This document shows positions 6,809-16,700 of a stretch of DNA of 36,269 nt, in pieces. Position numbers and translations under genes: made by a program. The DNA lies in NCBI GenBank assembly GCA_017557195.1, contig JAFZAL010000166.1, positions 1-36,269 of the forward strand, in the 5' to 3' direction. Source of the stretch: Thermoguttaceae bacterium. GTDB lineage: Bacteria > Planctomycetota > Planctomycetia > Pirellulales > Thermoguttaceae. Each line of letters starts with the position of its first letter. Positions within the stretch are counted from its first letter, which is position 1. The notes below the pieces were generated by a model. That model saw nothing but the letters and a program-made list of their open reading frames with translations. It made no database searches and was not told where the DNA came from.

Positions 6809-7960
6809 ATGTCCATCGAATATCCAGTCAGCCCGTTACGACAGGAAATCATAGTTGCGTCCAAAACGATTGTCGTTAAAGTCGGGTCGCGTTGCCTGAC
6901 AGACGCCAATCGTCATCTGGATCATGGTCAAATAAAAAATCTGGTTGATCAGCTGTATGAAATAATTCAAACCGGGCGACGCGTCATTCTGGTTTCCAGC
7001 GGAGCCGTTGCCGCCGGCATGGACAGACTTATGCTTACCAGCCGCCCCAAGGATTTGGGACGTTTGCAGGCGGTTGCCGCCGTTGGTCAAAGCGCTTTGA
7101 TTGAAGCGTACAACCGTTATCTGGCGCCGTATAACATTCCCGCCGCTCAAGCGCTGCTGACCAACGACGACATGAAAAACCGGACGCGTTATCTGAACAT
7201 GCGAAACACGCTCAACGCGGCTTTGGATTTTCAGACGCTTCCGATTATTAACGAAAACGACACCATTTCCGTCGATGAGTTGAAAACCACCTTTGGCGAC
7301 AACGACAACCTCGCCGCGCTGGTTGCAAACCTCGTTCAGGCGGAACTGCTGATTCTCCTTTCCGATATTGACGGACTGTACAACGGCGACCCCTCTGACC
7401 CCAATTCGCACGTTATTCAAACTGTAACAGGCATTGAGGACAACGTTCAGGGCATGGTTCACGACCACCTCAATTCCGTCAGCAAAGGCGGAATGAGCAG
7501 CAAGATTCGCGCCGCTCAACAGGTCAACAGCGCAGGCGGATGTTTGATTATCGCCAAAGGACGCGAACCGGACGTACTGCGAAAAATCTTCGCCGGCGAA
7601 GAAATCGGCACGGTCTTTCTTCCGCACGGAGAAGCTCATACCAGCCGACAAAACTGGCTTGGGTTCGCGTCTGAACCGCTTGGCTCGGTTTACGTTGACA
7701 GCGGCGCAGTCAAAGCGCTGCAAACTCAGGGGCGAAGTCTGCTGCCAAAGGGAATCAAACGCGTCTACGGACATTTTGAAAAAGGCGACGTCATTTCCAT
7801 TTGCAACGCCAACGGGGAAGAGTTTGCTCGAGGATTGTCAAACTACTCCTCAGACGACATTCAGCGCATTCGCGGTCTTCATTCCGACGAAATCGAAGAT
7901 GCGCTTGGACGCGCGCCGTATGAGGAGGTCGTTCATCGAGACAACATCGCCTTGAGGTAA
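6809..7960 (+). CDS. proB: glutamate 5-kinase
   Basis: A 383-residue enzyme catalysing ATP-dependent phosphorylation of L-glutamate, the first step of proline synthesis. The amino-acid kinase domain spans about 15-255: KTIVVKVGSRCL (near 18), VSSGAVAAGM (near 59), INENDTIS (near 149) and FGDNDNLAALVA (near 160). A C-terminal PUA domain follows (about 280-370; GSVYVDSGAVKAL...KGIKRVYGHFEKGDVISI). The length suits the kinase-PUA architecture. The ATG at 6809 matches the family N-terminus. An upstream in-frame ATG at 6695 would add 38 residues encoded by the repeat and is rejected. There is no Shine-Dalgarno sequence before 6809, which is odd and probably reflects repeat expansion up to the start codon. 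proA is not adjacent. Confidence 0.92.
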   Translation: MSIEYPVSPLRQEIIVASKTIVVKVGSRCLTDANRHLDHGQIKNLVDQLYEIIQTGRRVILVSSGAVAAGMDRLMLTSRPKDLGRLQAVAAVGQSALIEAYNRYLAPYNIPAAQALLTNDDMKNRTRYLNMRNTLNAALDFQTLPIINENDTISVDELKTTFGDNDNLAALVANLVQAELLILLSDIDGLYNGDPSDPNSHVIQTVTGIEDNVQGMVHDHLNSVSKGGMSSKIRAAQQVNSAGGCLIIAKGREPDVLRKIFAGEEIGTVFLPHGEAHTSRQNWLGFASEPLGSVYVDSGAVKALQTQGRSLLPKGIKRVYGHFEKGDVISICNANGEEFARGLSNYSSDDIQRIRGLHSDEIEDALGRAPYEEVVHRDNIALR

Positions 7961-7961
7961 T

Positions 7962-8013
7962 TGTAGGCAGAAGGCAATCGGCAGTAGGCAGCAGCGATTC
8001 GCCTTCGGTGAAT
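7962..8013. repeat. GGCAGTA heptamer repeats plus a small hairpin
   Basis: TAGGCAGAAGGCAATCGGCAGTAGGCAG-type units begin 2 nt after the proB stop and end near 7992. They are the same words as one arm of the 4632-4736 repeat. A 7-bp hairpin ATTCGCC ttc GGTGAAT (7997-8013) follows. No gene is seen in this 120-nt gap. Confidence 0.5.
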
Positions 8014-8080
8014 TCAACAAATCCTCCCTCCTCACTCGCAAACGACTGGTTTGCTAATTGTTTTATGTAACAGATAATCC

Positions 8081-8665
8081 ATGGGACGCATAAATATAAG
8101 TACATTCACCCGGTACAGGATGCAAATCTCGCTCGACAGCTGGAAATGTCCGCTTATTCAGCTGCCGATCGGTTTTGAAATGGCGCCATGGTCAACAAAT
8201 CTGATTCAAAAACACAGTGAAGCCATTTACAGAAGTTTTAAAGACTCTATCGACGCCAAGTATTTTGTAACATTTACTCAACAGTCGCGCTGTGAAGATT
8301 TCATGCGTTATCTGGTTCACAACAGTGGATTTTTACCCAGCGCCACCTGGCTGCTGAGAGAAAAGACCGGCAGCGGCGCGGCGCGTCTGTTACACCTGCC
8401 CGGTTCGTACAAACTCGCGGGGACGATTCAGGGGCTTATTAATCAGGATTTTGTCGGCGCAATTCAAAACGTCGGGATTCTTCCTGAATACCGCGGCCGA
8501 GGGTTGTCGAAGCTGCTGCTCTATTATTGTCTGTGGGGATATCAGCAGGCGGGTCTGAAAATCGCACAGTTGGAAGTTACACAGACAAACGAGGTCGCGA
8601 TTAATTTGTATAAAAAAATCGGATTTCAAGTTACTGAGGTTATAGAAAAAACGCCGTCAATTTAA
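8081..8665 (+). CDS. GNAT-family N-acetyltransferase
   Basis: A 194-residue protein with a C-terminal GNAT fold. Motif A is clear in VGILPEYRGRGLSKLLL (about 133-149), with the acetyl-CoA pyrophosphate-binding R-G-R-G loop. Motif B follows in LEVTQTNEVAINLYKKIGF (about 164-182). The N-terminal 80 residues are less typical and may form the acceptor site. The acceptor cannot be told; options include an amino sugar, a small molecule or a protein amine. It is followed after 14 nt by the SH3 protein and then kdsB, so the three likely form one operon, and a cell-envelope link is plausible but unproven. Cytoplasmic. Confidence 0.82.
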   Translation: MGRINISTFTRYRMQISLDSWKCPLIQLPIGFEMAPWSTNLIQKHSEAIYRSFKDSIDAKYFVTFTQQSRCEDFMRYLVHNSGFLPSATWLLREKTGSGAARLLHLPGSYKLAGTIQGLINQDFVGAIQNVGILPEYRGRGLSKLLLYYCLWGYQQAGLKIAQLEVTQTNEVAINLYKKIGFQVTEVIEKTPSI

Positions 8666-8679
8666 TAAGGAGATCTTCC

Positions 8680-10107
8680 ATGAACAATATCGCCTCGAAA
8701 ACGACGAAATGCGGCTGTATAAATACCATCTGTTACAAAACGCAGTCTAAATATTGGGAAATCGTTCGGTTGTTTGTTTGCCTGTTTGTTGGAATCGTCT
8801 TGCTGAGTTCCAGCGCTATGGCTCAGATTCAGGAAGGGTTTCCATACATGGCAAAAGTCTCAGTTCAGAAAGTCGCTGCTCGAAGCGGACCGGGATTGAC
8901 GTACTACCCAACGCAAGTCCTTCCCGTCGGATCAGTTGTTGAAGTCTACTGCGAACTCCCCACCGGTTGGGCGGCAATTCGTCCTCCGCAGGGCAGCTTC
9001 TCCTGGGTCAGAGGGAAATTCCTCGAAGTTCAAGCTGACGGAACCGGGCGCATTACAGAAGACAACGCGGCAAGCGGCGTTGGATCGGAATTGATCGACA
9101 GCCGCGACGTCGTTCAGGTTCGAATGCGAAAAGACGAGCCCGTTGAGGTCATTCAAAAGACCAATATCGGGTCGGAAGAATGGTATCGAATCTCTCCGCC
9201 ATCCGGCGAATTCCGCTGGGTAAATCTAAACGACATTCTCCCGGACGATCCCATCAGACGCACGCCTCAGCAGACGCAGCGCAGTCAGAATCCTTCGTCT
9301 GTCGCATTCAGCCCAATTCCGGAACCCGGGCAAAATTTTCAGCCCATGCCGCCGGGAGGATACGGACAGCCCCCTGCCCCGGGATTTCGTCCTCCTCATG
9401 GTTTATCGGACGAAGAATTCTATCGAGAGCTTGCCGCTCTGGAAGCCGGTTGGAGCGCGATGTTTCATTCTCAGCCTGCTAATTGGCATTCCGCTCAATT
9501 GCTTCAACGAGCGCGATTTTTGAAAACTCAGGCAAATACAGGACGAAAGCTGGAACGAGTTGATCTGCTGATTTCCCGGCTTGAAAAAGCAAACCGAATG
9601 GAAATTGCCGCCGGCGTTCCTCAACCTGGTATGATGCACCGACCGTACGGCGCTCCTGGCGCTCCCGCTAACCCGCTTCTTGACCCGAATACGCTCCCGC
9701 CGGGCGCGAAAGCAACGGTTCTGCCGGGGCTGGAATCAACTCAGGCGGAATTTAATCAGGCGGGTAATGAATTGAACTTGCCCGCCCCGCCGGGCGCGTC
9801 TCCGTTTGAACTCATGTCACAGCATAATATGGCTGCGTTGGCTCAGGCGGAAGAACTGGAAAAGAACATGCGTCTGGACGGTGTAGGACTTTTGGCGCCG
9901 CTTCCGCAGGGAACCGTAGACCGATTTCCGATTCGCTGGGCGCTGCTCGACGTCAACGGACAGGTGCGATACTACGTCTCGCCCGCTCTCGGCGTCGTGT
10001 TTAAGGGAATGGAAGGACGCGTCGTCGGCGTTATCGGCTCAAGAGAATTCCTGCCCAACAACGACCAGCATATTCATATAACCGTCCGACACATTCGCCC
10101 GCTTTAA
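8680..10107 (+). CDS. exported SH3-domain protein, planctomycete-type
   Basis: A 475-residue protein with a long N-terminal cytoplasmic stretch, a hydrophobic segment at about 31-45 and a probable signal-peptidase site after SSSAMA (48). Two bacterial SH3 modules follow: about 57-110 (VSVQKVAARSGPGLTYYPTQ, the typical xVRSGPxxxY start) and about 135-187 (DVVQVRMRKDEPVEVI, ending FRWVNLNDI). A Pro/Gly/Gln-rich linker occupies about 200-240. The rest is a helical and then beta-rich C-terminal region of unknown fold ending in VVGVIGSREFLPNNDQHI. SH3b modules generally bind peptidoglycan or cell-wall ligands, so a periplasmic envelope role is inferred. AAGGAG lies 7-8 nt before the ATG. It lies in an operon between the GNAT gene and kdsB. 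Confidence 0.8.
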   Translation: MNNIASKTTKCGCINTICYKTQSKYWEIVRLFVCLFVGIVLLSSSAMAQIQEGFPYMAKVSVQKVAARSGPGLTYYPTQVLPVGSVVEVYCELPTGWAAIRPPQGSFSWVRGKFLEVQADGTGRITEDNAASGVGSELIDSRDVVQVRMRKDEPVEVIQKTNIGSEEWYRISPPSGEFRWVNLNDILPDDPIRRTPQQTQRSQNPSSVAFSPIPEPGQNFQPMPPGGYGQPPAPGFRPPHGLSDEEFYRELAALEAGWSAMFHSQPANWHSAQLLQRARFLKTQANTGRKLERVDLLISRLEKANRMEIAAGVPQPGMMHRPYGAPGAPANPLLDPNTLPPGAKATVLPGLESTQAEFNQAGNELNLPAPPGASPFELMSQHNMAALAQAEELEKNMRLDGVGLLAPLPQGTVDRFPIRWALLDVNGQVRYYVSPALGVVFKGMEGRVVGVIGSREFLPNNDQHIHITVRHIRPL

Positions 10108-10122
10108 CAGAGGAATTGTTAC

Positions 10123-10866
10123 ATGAAAGTTTATACGATTATTCCCGCTCGATATGCGTCAACCCGTCTGCCGAGAAAAATGCTTTTGAACGAAACCGGG
10201 AAGCCGCTTATCGTTCATACGTACGAATCCGCTCTGAAAGCAAAAATCCCACAAGGCGTTTGCGTTGCAACGGACAACGACGAAATTTTCAACGCTGTTA
10301 CAAGTTTCGGCGGTCAGGCGATTATGACCAGCCCAGACTGCGCTTCCGGGACGGATCGTCTGGCGGAAGTCGCCCGAAAAATGGAGGACGTCGACATCTT
10401 CGTCAACGTTCAGGGCGACGAACCCGATATGAATCCCGACACCATCGATCGCTGCGCTCAATTGCTGCTTGACAATCCGGACGCCGTCATGTCGACTATG
10501 GCGATTCCGATTCGCGTTAAAGAAAAAGTCTTTGATCCCAACTGCGTCAAAGTCGTGTTTAACAAAAACGGTCGGGCGATGTACTTCAGCCGCTCTCCAA
10601 TTCCCTGCGCCAGAACGTGGTCAGACGATTTGCTCAGCGTCTCCCCTGCCCTGTACTGGCAGCACTTGGGAATCTACGCCTATCGGCGAGAATTCCTTCT
10701 TCAACTTGGACAGATGCCGACGTCTCCCATTGAAAATACCGAAAAACTGGAACAGCTTCGCGTTCTGGACGCCGGCTACGCGATTATGGTCGGTCAGGCG
10801 GACGGCTGCGCTATCGGAATTGACACGATTGAAGACTATAAGAAGTTCGTCGCTGAATATAATTAA
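10123..10866 (+). CDS. kdsB: 3-deoxy-manno-octulosonate cytidylyltransferase (CMP-Kdo synthetase)
   Basis: A 247-residue enzyme that activates Kdo with CTP for lipid A/LPS core assembly. The family N-terminus IIPARYASTRLPRKML (4-19) carries the nucleotide-binding R and K residues. Further signatures are ATDNDEI (50-56), SGTDRLAEV (72-80), VNVQGDEP (95-102) and the sugar-site YFSRSPIP (about 151-158). Length and motifs are intact. GAGGAA lies upstream of the ATG, and the gene starts 15 nt after the SH3 protein. Its presence implies a Gram-negative type outer membrane with Kdo, as described for planctomycetes. It is the last gene of the GNAT-SH3-kdsB operon. Confidence 0.93.
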   Translation: MKVYTIIPARYASTRLPRKMLLNETGKPLIVHTYESALKAKIPQGVCVATDNDEIFNAVTSFGGQAIMTSPDCASGTDRLAEVARKMEDVDIFVNVQGDEPDMNPDTIDRCAQLLLDNPDAVMSTMAIPIRVKEKVFDPNCVKVVFNKNGRAMYFSRSPIPCARTWSDDLLSVSPALYWQHLGIYAYRREFLLQLGQMPTSPIENTEKLEQLRVLDAGYAIMVGQADGCAIGIDTIEDYKKFVAEYN

Positions 10867-10945
10867 ACGCGATAGATTTCGTTCTTCTAACCAAAAAAGA
10901 TAAGAAAATGGCGAGAAATGTCAATAAATATCCTCATTTGAGCCG

Positions 10946-10974
10946 TTGATTTTCTCTCGTCGTTCTGTTATAGT
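10946..10974 (+). promoter_or_regulatory. candidate sigma70-type promoter of the Gfo/Idh/MocA gene
   Basis: TTGATT (10946-10951) and TATAGT (10969-10974) are separated by exactly 17 bp. Transcription from about 10981 would give a leader of roughly 90 nt. The leader contains two AGGAG elements: one before a TTG at 11011 and one before the preferred ATG at 11071. Confidence 0.55.
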
Positions 10975-11070
10975 AATTATAATAATGAGTGGAAATATAA
11001 TCCAGGAGGGTTGAAAATTCAGAGTTTCAACCGCTTCCTGTTCCTCACACCCCATCCAGGAGACTTGAAT

Positions 11071-12408
11071 ATGAAATCCAATCGACGAAAATTTTTGGGT
11101 ATGGCGGCTGCGGCTCTTGCCGTTCCGACGTTAATTCCCCGCGACGTTATGGCGCAAGACGGCAAACCGGGCGCAAACGACAGAGTCAATATTGCCGGCA
11201 TCGGCGTCGGCCGCATGGGATTTGGCGATATGAATACGACTTATCACATTGAAACGGCGAAAGTCGTTGGCTGCGCTGACGTCTTCCTGCCCCGCGCTCA
11301 GGACAGAGCCGCAAAATTGGGCTGCAATCCCGATAAGGACGCCGTTTTGGATTATCGCGAAATCCTTGACCGCAAAGACGTCGACGCGATTATTACCGCC
11401 ACGCCGGAACAGTGGCGATCTCTGATTTGCATTCACGCCGCGCAAGCGGGCAAACACATCTTTGCGGAAAAGCCGGTGTCGCTGACCATTGCTGAAGGTC
11501 GATTGATGGTCAAGGCGGCTCGAAAATACAACGTCAAGTTCTCAACCGGCTCCATGCAGAGAAGTATGAACCCCAACTATCGCGGCTGCAAGTTCATTCG
11601 CGACGGCGGTCTGGGCAAGATTACCAAAGTCGTTGCCGCCAATTACGAATCCCCCTGGTTCTATGACATGAAAGCGGAAGAAATCCCGGAAGGCTTGGAC
11701 TGGGAACGCTGGTGCGGGCCTGCTCCGCTGGTTGCATATCATCCTGAACTGTTTATTCCTCGCGGCAAGCCGGGCTGGCTGTCGTTCAGACCGTTCTCCG
11801 GCGGCGAAATGACCGGTTGGGGAACTCACGGGTTCGATCAGATTCAGTGGGCGCTGGGAATGCAGGAAACCGGTCCCGTCGAGATTATTGTAACAGGCGA
11901 CAAACTCGAAGCCCCGACCTACGACAAGCCGGAAGATGCCAAACGCGGCAACCAGCTTTGCAATCAGCCGAAACTGGCGTACAAGTACGCTAACGGCATT
12001 GTCGTCAAACTCGGCGACGACGACGGTTCCGAAGGCAACCGCGGCGGCGGAATCTTCTTTGGAGAAAAAGGCAAAATGGAAATCTGGCGCAATAAGGTTA
12101 CTGCTAATCCGCAAGAACTCGTCGATCAAGTCAACAAGATCGAAGTTCCTGAACTGCTGACCAAAAAACAGGGACACGACGCCCAGATTCGCAACTGGAT
12201 CGACTGTATCAAGTTTGGCGGAACGCCCATTTCCGATTGCGAATACGCTCATCGCAGCGCGTCGGTTTGTCACATGCTCAACATCGCCCGATACGTTGGA
12301 CATTCCCTCAAGTGGGATCCGGAAAAAGAAGTTTTCGATTCCGCCGACGCCAACGCCATGCTCGACCGCGAACGCCGCAAGGGATACGAGCTGCCGTCAG
12401 AAATCTGA
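11071..12408 (+). CDS. Tat-exported Gfo/Idh/MocA-family oxidoreductase
   Basis: A 445-residue NAD(P)-dependent oxidoreductase homologue. Residues 1-28 are a twin-arginine signal (SNRRKFLGMAAAALAVP, cleavage after VMA), typical of the many planctomycete paralogues. The Rossmann domain has the dinucleotide loop GIGVGRMG (43-50) and the family EKPVSLT motif (133-139). The C-terminal alpha/beta domain carries GGEMTGWGTHGFDQIQWALG with the usual conserved His. Substrates in this superfamily are sugars, inositols or their glycosides; this one cannot be specified. It acts in the periplasm and probably carries a tightly bound cofactor. ATG 11071 is preferred over the in-frame TTG at 11011 because AGGAG is well spaced and the Tat signal begins there. 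Confidence 0.88.
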   Translation: MKSNRRKFLGMAAAALAVPTLIPRDVMAQDGKPGANDRVNIAGIGVGRMGFGDMNTTYHIETAKVVGCADVFLPRAQDRAAKLGCNPDKDAVLDYREILDRKDVDAIITATPEQWRSLICIHAAQAGKHIFAEKPVSLTIAEGRLMVKAARKYNVKFSTGSMQRSMNPNYRGCKFIRDGGLGKITKVVAANYESPWFYDMKAEEIPEGLDWERWCGPAPLVAYHPELFIPRGKPGWLSFRPFSGGEMTGWGTHGFDQIQWALGMQETGPVEIIVTGDKLEAPTYDKPEDAKRGNQLCNQPKLAYKYANGIVVKLGDDDGSEGNRGGGIFFGEKGKMEIWRNKVTANPQELVDQVNKIEVPELLTKKQGHDAQIRNWIDCIKFGGTPISDCEYAHRSASVCHMLNIARYVGHSLKWDPEKEVFDSADANAMLDRERRKGYELPSEI

Positions 12409-12442
12409 TTTGACAGGCAGATTGCTGAATAATTAAAGAAAA

Positions 12443-12497
12443 CAGCGAGGATTGCGATTCCGTCTAACGCGGACTTAAAATCCTCGCTGAGTTTTTA
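12443..12497. terminator. bidirectional intrinsic terminator between convergent genes
   Basis: CAGCGAGGATT (12443-12453) pairs perfectly with AATCCTCGCTG (12479-12489), and AGTTTTTAT follows on the plus strand. On the minus strand the stem is followed by TTTTCTTTAATT. It lies between the oxidoreductase (plus) and the zinc-ribbon gene (minus), so it can serve both. Confidence 0.75.
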
Positions 12498-12507
12498 TAA
12501 AGCCGTT

Positions 12508-13209
12508 CTACGCTTGTTTATTCTCGTCTTCATGAAACGACTTGGTAAACGACTGGTCTATTCTCTGCTGAGAATAATTCTGGCTGGGCGGCGAAGCGGG
12601 AATTGCGCCGGAATCGACAAAATTTCTGGAAAACGACTGCTGCATTCGCGCCTGACGTCTGTCAACGTATCCAAACGGCGTTTCCGGTTCCGGAGCCTGC
12701 TGTTGAGACGCTGTATCCGGCATTGGAGGAACGTTTTGTTGTTCTCCCGGCTACTGTAACGTTTCAGTTGACGGCGCGGCGTCTGAACGAAGTCCTTCCC
12801 GAAAATCCGCCCAACGTTTGGAAAAGAACGTTACAATTCCTTTGAAAACAGTCTTGATTGTATACCCAATACGTTTCCAGTTTACGCGAATATACGGCTC
12901 GGTCATCCAGCTTGGTCGAGGCGGTTCCGGCTTGTTCTCCTGTTGAGAATATGCGTTGTCAATTGGCGGAGGAATAACGTTTTCTTCTGGAATTGAAGAC
13001 GACTGCGGAGGTTGTTGGAATTCCGTCCCCTGCTGGTAATTAACGCCCTGCTGATACTCCATGCCAGGTTGAAATTCCATGCCTGGCTGGTAAGAATCCG
13101 TAATTAACCGTCCGCAATGCAAACAGAATATTTTACGGCCTGGCTGAATATTGACAATAGCCGTTTCACATCCGCAGACGTTACATCGAATTGTAGTTCT
13201 GTTTGCCAT
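12508..13209 (-). pseudogene. zinc-ribbon, Gln/Pro-rich protein interrupted by an in-frame TAG
   Basis: The frame starting at ATG 13209 encodes an N-terminal zinc ribbon (C9-x2-C12 and C29-x2-C32), then hexapeptide-like repeats of the form [Y/F]QxGxE (QPGMEF, QPGMEY, QQGVNY, QQGTEF), a Pro/Gln-rich linker and a basic helical stretch (about residues 106-138, WKRIGYTIKTVFKGIVTFF). It stops at TAG (12751-12753) after TETLQ. The same frame continues without further stops to 12508 (PGEQQNVPP..., then SFSRNF and SFTKSF motifs) with the same Gln/Pro-rich composition. One C-to-T change in a CAG would explain it. It may be a real nonsense mutation, readthrough or an assembly error. No Shine-Dalgarno is seen. 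Function unknown. Confidence 0.6.
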
Positions 13210-13429
13210 GATTCGGGATTGGTTTTGGATAAAAATATACGTCATTTGTTTTATTCAGGTTCTTCTGGCAATCTTGAAGCTGTTATACAGCTAAAGGCGC
13301 GCAGACGCCTGACAAATCTTTTACTATTAGTATATTCAATTCCACAACAATTACAAGGAGTTGGGCTGAAATATTTACGATTATTTAAGAATCAATACTT
13401 TACTGATAATTGGGTGGAACATTAAAAAC

Positions 13430-13764
13430 AGTTCGAACAAACTATTATAAACTATTGTATATTTACTCGATTTTCGTTTTATACGTAACATGTAAATAAT
13501 CCAGTTCCTATAAAAATTGATACTAAACATTTTTATAGTAATAAATCATAGAATTCAAAAAATATATATAAAAACCAAGTAATTTGATTTTTGAACAAAA
13601 ATTGAGAATTATCTTGTTTCAGGGTATTGACATTTCTTTTATGACGGTTATACTGATTGTAACAATTAAAGAATGACTTTGTAAAAAGAGTAACAAGCGG
13701 AATTTTACGCAAATATAAATCGCAGTCAAAAACTAATTCCCAATAATTAACGCGTACAGGAGAA
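13430..13764. other. AT-rich intergenic region upstream of the Rhs gene
   Basis: The region from the zinc-ribbon gene to the Rhs start is about 550 nt, and its second half (13430-13750) is strongly AT-rich with no credible gene. A short open frame ending at 13425 is mostly antisense to the zinc-ribbon gene and is not supported. The region holds the proposed Rhs promoter. Confidence 0.5.
13627..13654 (+). promoter_or_regulatory. candidate strong promoter of the large Rhs gene
   Basis: A perfect TTGACA (13627-13632) and TATACT (13649-13654) are separated by 16 bp, in an AT-rich region. The leader would be about 110 nt. AGGAG at 13758-13762 is 8 nt before the ATG at 13771 but only 2 nt before the ATG at 13765. 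Confidence 0.6.
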
Positions 13765-13770
13765 ATGGAA

Positions 13771-16700
13771 ATGCAGTTTTTTAAAAAACTTTTTGCTCAG
13801 AACAATTCTAAGCGCAAGAGCGTTTCTCGTTTCTCTCGTACTTCGCGATTTGAGCCTCTTGAAAATCGGGAACTGCTCACTGCGTCGCCGTCAGACGTTC
13901 CAATCAACATTGAAACCTATTCTCAACAATATCTGGAAGATGGAGTGTTTACCTGTAACGGGACGCTGACGTTTTCTTTTGTTGGTTCCGAAACGTCCAA
14001 TCAGGCAGATGAAATGACGTTTTCCGCCGGGGGCGTTTCTATTACAGCAATTCCAACCGGGCTTTGCGTTAACGGGCAAGGCGAACCGTCGTCGACCGTT
14101 GTCGTAAACGTGCAAGCTGGCGATTCTTTCACCACCCCGCCGGGAAATATAAAATATCCAGACGGTCCGTTTGGCGTATACGGTTTAGAGGACTGGACGG
14201 ACAACGACTATAACGATCTGGTCGTCAACGTTTCGTTTTTGCCGGACTACGTATCAGACCCTGACCCGGAATCCGATCCAAAGTGCGAATGTACTTGCGG
14301 AATTAACGACGTAACGCAAAACGCGGCAGGCTGGAAAGACCCGTCAAATTTCATTTCCCTTCCCGCCGACTTTTATAATATCTTAAATCTCAAAGCGGAA
14401 TCCACGCTGCCGCAAAACGCCTTAAACGAATTCCCCGTCAGCGTCAAGGCAACGTATACGTTAAACAACAGCATTACGCAAGAAGTTTATTATACCGTCG
14501 GCTCGTTTGACCCGTCGGAGAAGTTCACAACGGCGGCTCAGCTGGATACAAGCTCGCTTTCTTCCGGACGCTATGACTGGACGATTGAACTGCTTTACAC
14601 CTACGCTGACAATACAACGTCCAATGAAACGTTTTCCGGGCAAACCAGCATTGTCAACCTTTCAGACAGCCCCTACGGCGCAGGCGTCAATTTAACCGGT
14701 CTTTCCCATCTCAACTTTTCAGACTGGGACAATCAGGTCGGTTCCGGCATCAACTGGGAACGCTCATGCGGAAAGAAAGTCTGGTTTACGTGGGACGGAA
14801 CGGACTTTATTGCGGAGGATGGCGAATCTGTCAATTCTACATTAACGTCCAACCTCAACGGAACGTATACGATTATTGACCACAACGAACGCTTTACGTT
14901 CAATTCCGCCGGGCAATTAACGCTTCGGGAAGGTCTGACAGACGGCGCTTTAACAACATGGGCGTACAACGCAGACGGAACCGCGAATTCTAAAACGGAC
15001 GAATCCGGGCGCGTTACAACCTACAGTTATTCCAACGGTCTTTTATCGTCAGTAACGGATTTTGCCGGGCGAACAACAACCTATTCATACGACCAGTACA
15101 ACCGTTTAACGACCATAGCTCAGCCGGCGGCAGACAATCAGAGCTTGCCTCAAACAACGTCGTTTACGTACGATGGAACGTCCAATCGGATTTTAACTCA
15201 AACAGACCCGGACGGTACGGTTACGGCGTACGCGTATCAAAACGGCGTTTTAACGTCGATAACCCGGAACGGGATTACGGAAATGCAGCAATCTGCGTTT
15301 GTCAGCCAGGCTCTGCCGGACTTGTCTGTTGAGGGCTATGACGCAGCCCATCCGGCGCAGCTTATAAGTCAGCAGGACGGACAGGGCGAATACGTCAATA
15401 AATACGGCGTAACGACCAGCTACGTTTTAGACGCTAACAACAACGTCGTTTATCAAAATACCAACGGGATAGAAATCTTTTCAACGTACGATTCCAACGG
15501 CTTGCTTTTACAGCGTACGGAGAATAATTCAAATACGTCCTCCGTTGATTACCGTCAAACGCTTTACGAATACGACGCCCGCGGGAACTTGACGCTCGTT
15601 ACTTATCCGGACAACTCCACAGAAAGCTGGACGTACGACGGAACGTTTGATCAGGTTACTTCCTATACAGACCCGCTGGGGAACGTTACCCTTTATACGG
15701 TCGATTCCGTTACCGGCTTAACGACGTCTGCGCGTCAGGTTGTGGGTGAGGTTGACGATTTACAAAACGGAGAGACGGACGACGTTGTAACGCTCTACGC
15801 CTACAACGCCGACAAACGGCTTGTTTCCGTTACCGACGCGTTAGGTTTCGTTACCGCTTACACATACGACGCTCGCGGGAACGTCTTAACGGAAACGACG
15901 GCGTATGGAACCGCATTGGCGGCTGCCACGGTTTATACGTACGATTCAGCCGACCGGCTGACGTCTTCCACAGACCCGCTGGGGCGTACGACCAACTACC
16001 AGTACGACAATTTAGACCGTCTTATTCAAACGACGCTTCCCGCCGCGCAGACCGGGGCAGGCAGACTGACAACGCAGTCCGTCTATAACAACCTCGGTCA
16101 GCTGACGCAGTCAACCGACGTCAACGGCGCTGTAACCGTCTATACGTACAACGCCGCCGGACAGCTCGCGTCTGTTGCAACCGGCGCTTCAACCTCAACG
16201 TACGCCTACAATGCCTACGGAGACTTGCTAACCGTTACGGACTCTTTAGGCTCTGTAACCCGATACGAATACAACGCAAACGGAAAACTCATTGCGACGT
16301 ATACGGAAGACGGCTTAGGAGATAGCGTTCAGACGTCTGCCACGACGTACGATGCCTGGGGCAGAACGGCAACCGAAACCAACGCCGCAGGCGTAACCTT
16401 GTCGTATGCGTACGATAAAATGGATCGCGTCGTTAAAATTACGCGTCTGAACGACAACGTCGTTTTGGAAACGCGAACCTACGACGCCGCCGGAAATCTC
16501 AAAACGGTCAAAGACGCCCTCAACCATACAACGACGTACACTTACGACGCGCTGGGGAACTTAACGCAAATCGTCAACCCGGACGGCTCTGCAACTCAAT
16601 ACGCCTACGACAAACTGGGGCGAATTGTATCGACAACAGACGCATTAGGGAATACAACGGCGTACACTTACGACGCCAACGGAAACCAGACGTCCGCAAC

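Noticed and set aside
6836..7774. 312-residue minus-strand open frame
   Set aside because: Antisense shadow of proB, whose motifs are unambiguous.
13117..13425. 102-residue plus-strand open frame ending YFTDNWVEH, considered as a transposase remnant
   Set aside because: Its first third overlaps the zinc-ribbon gene antisense, it has no recognisable transposase motif, and there are no inverted repeats or target duplication around it.
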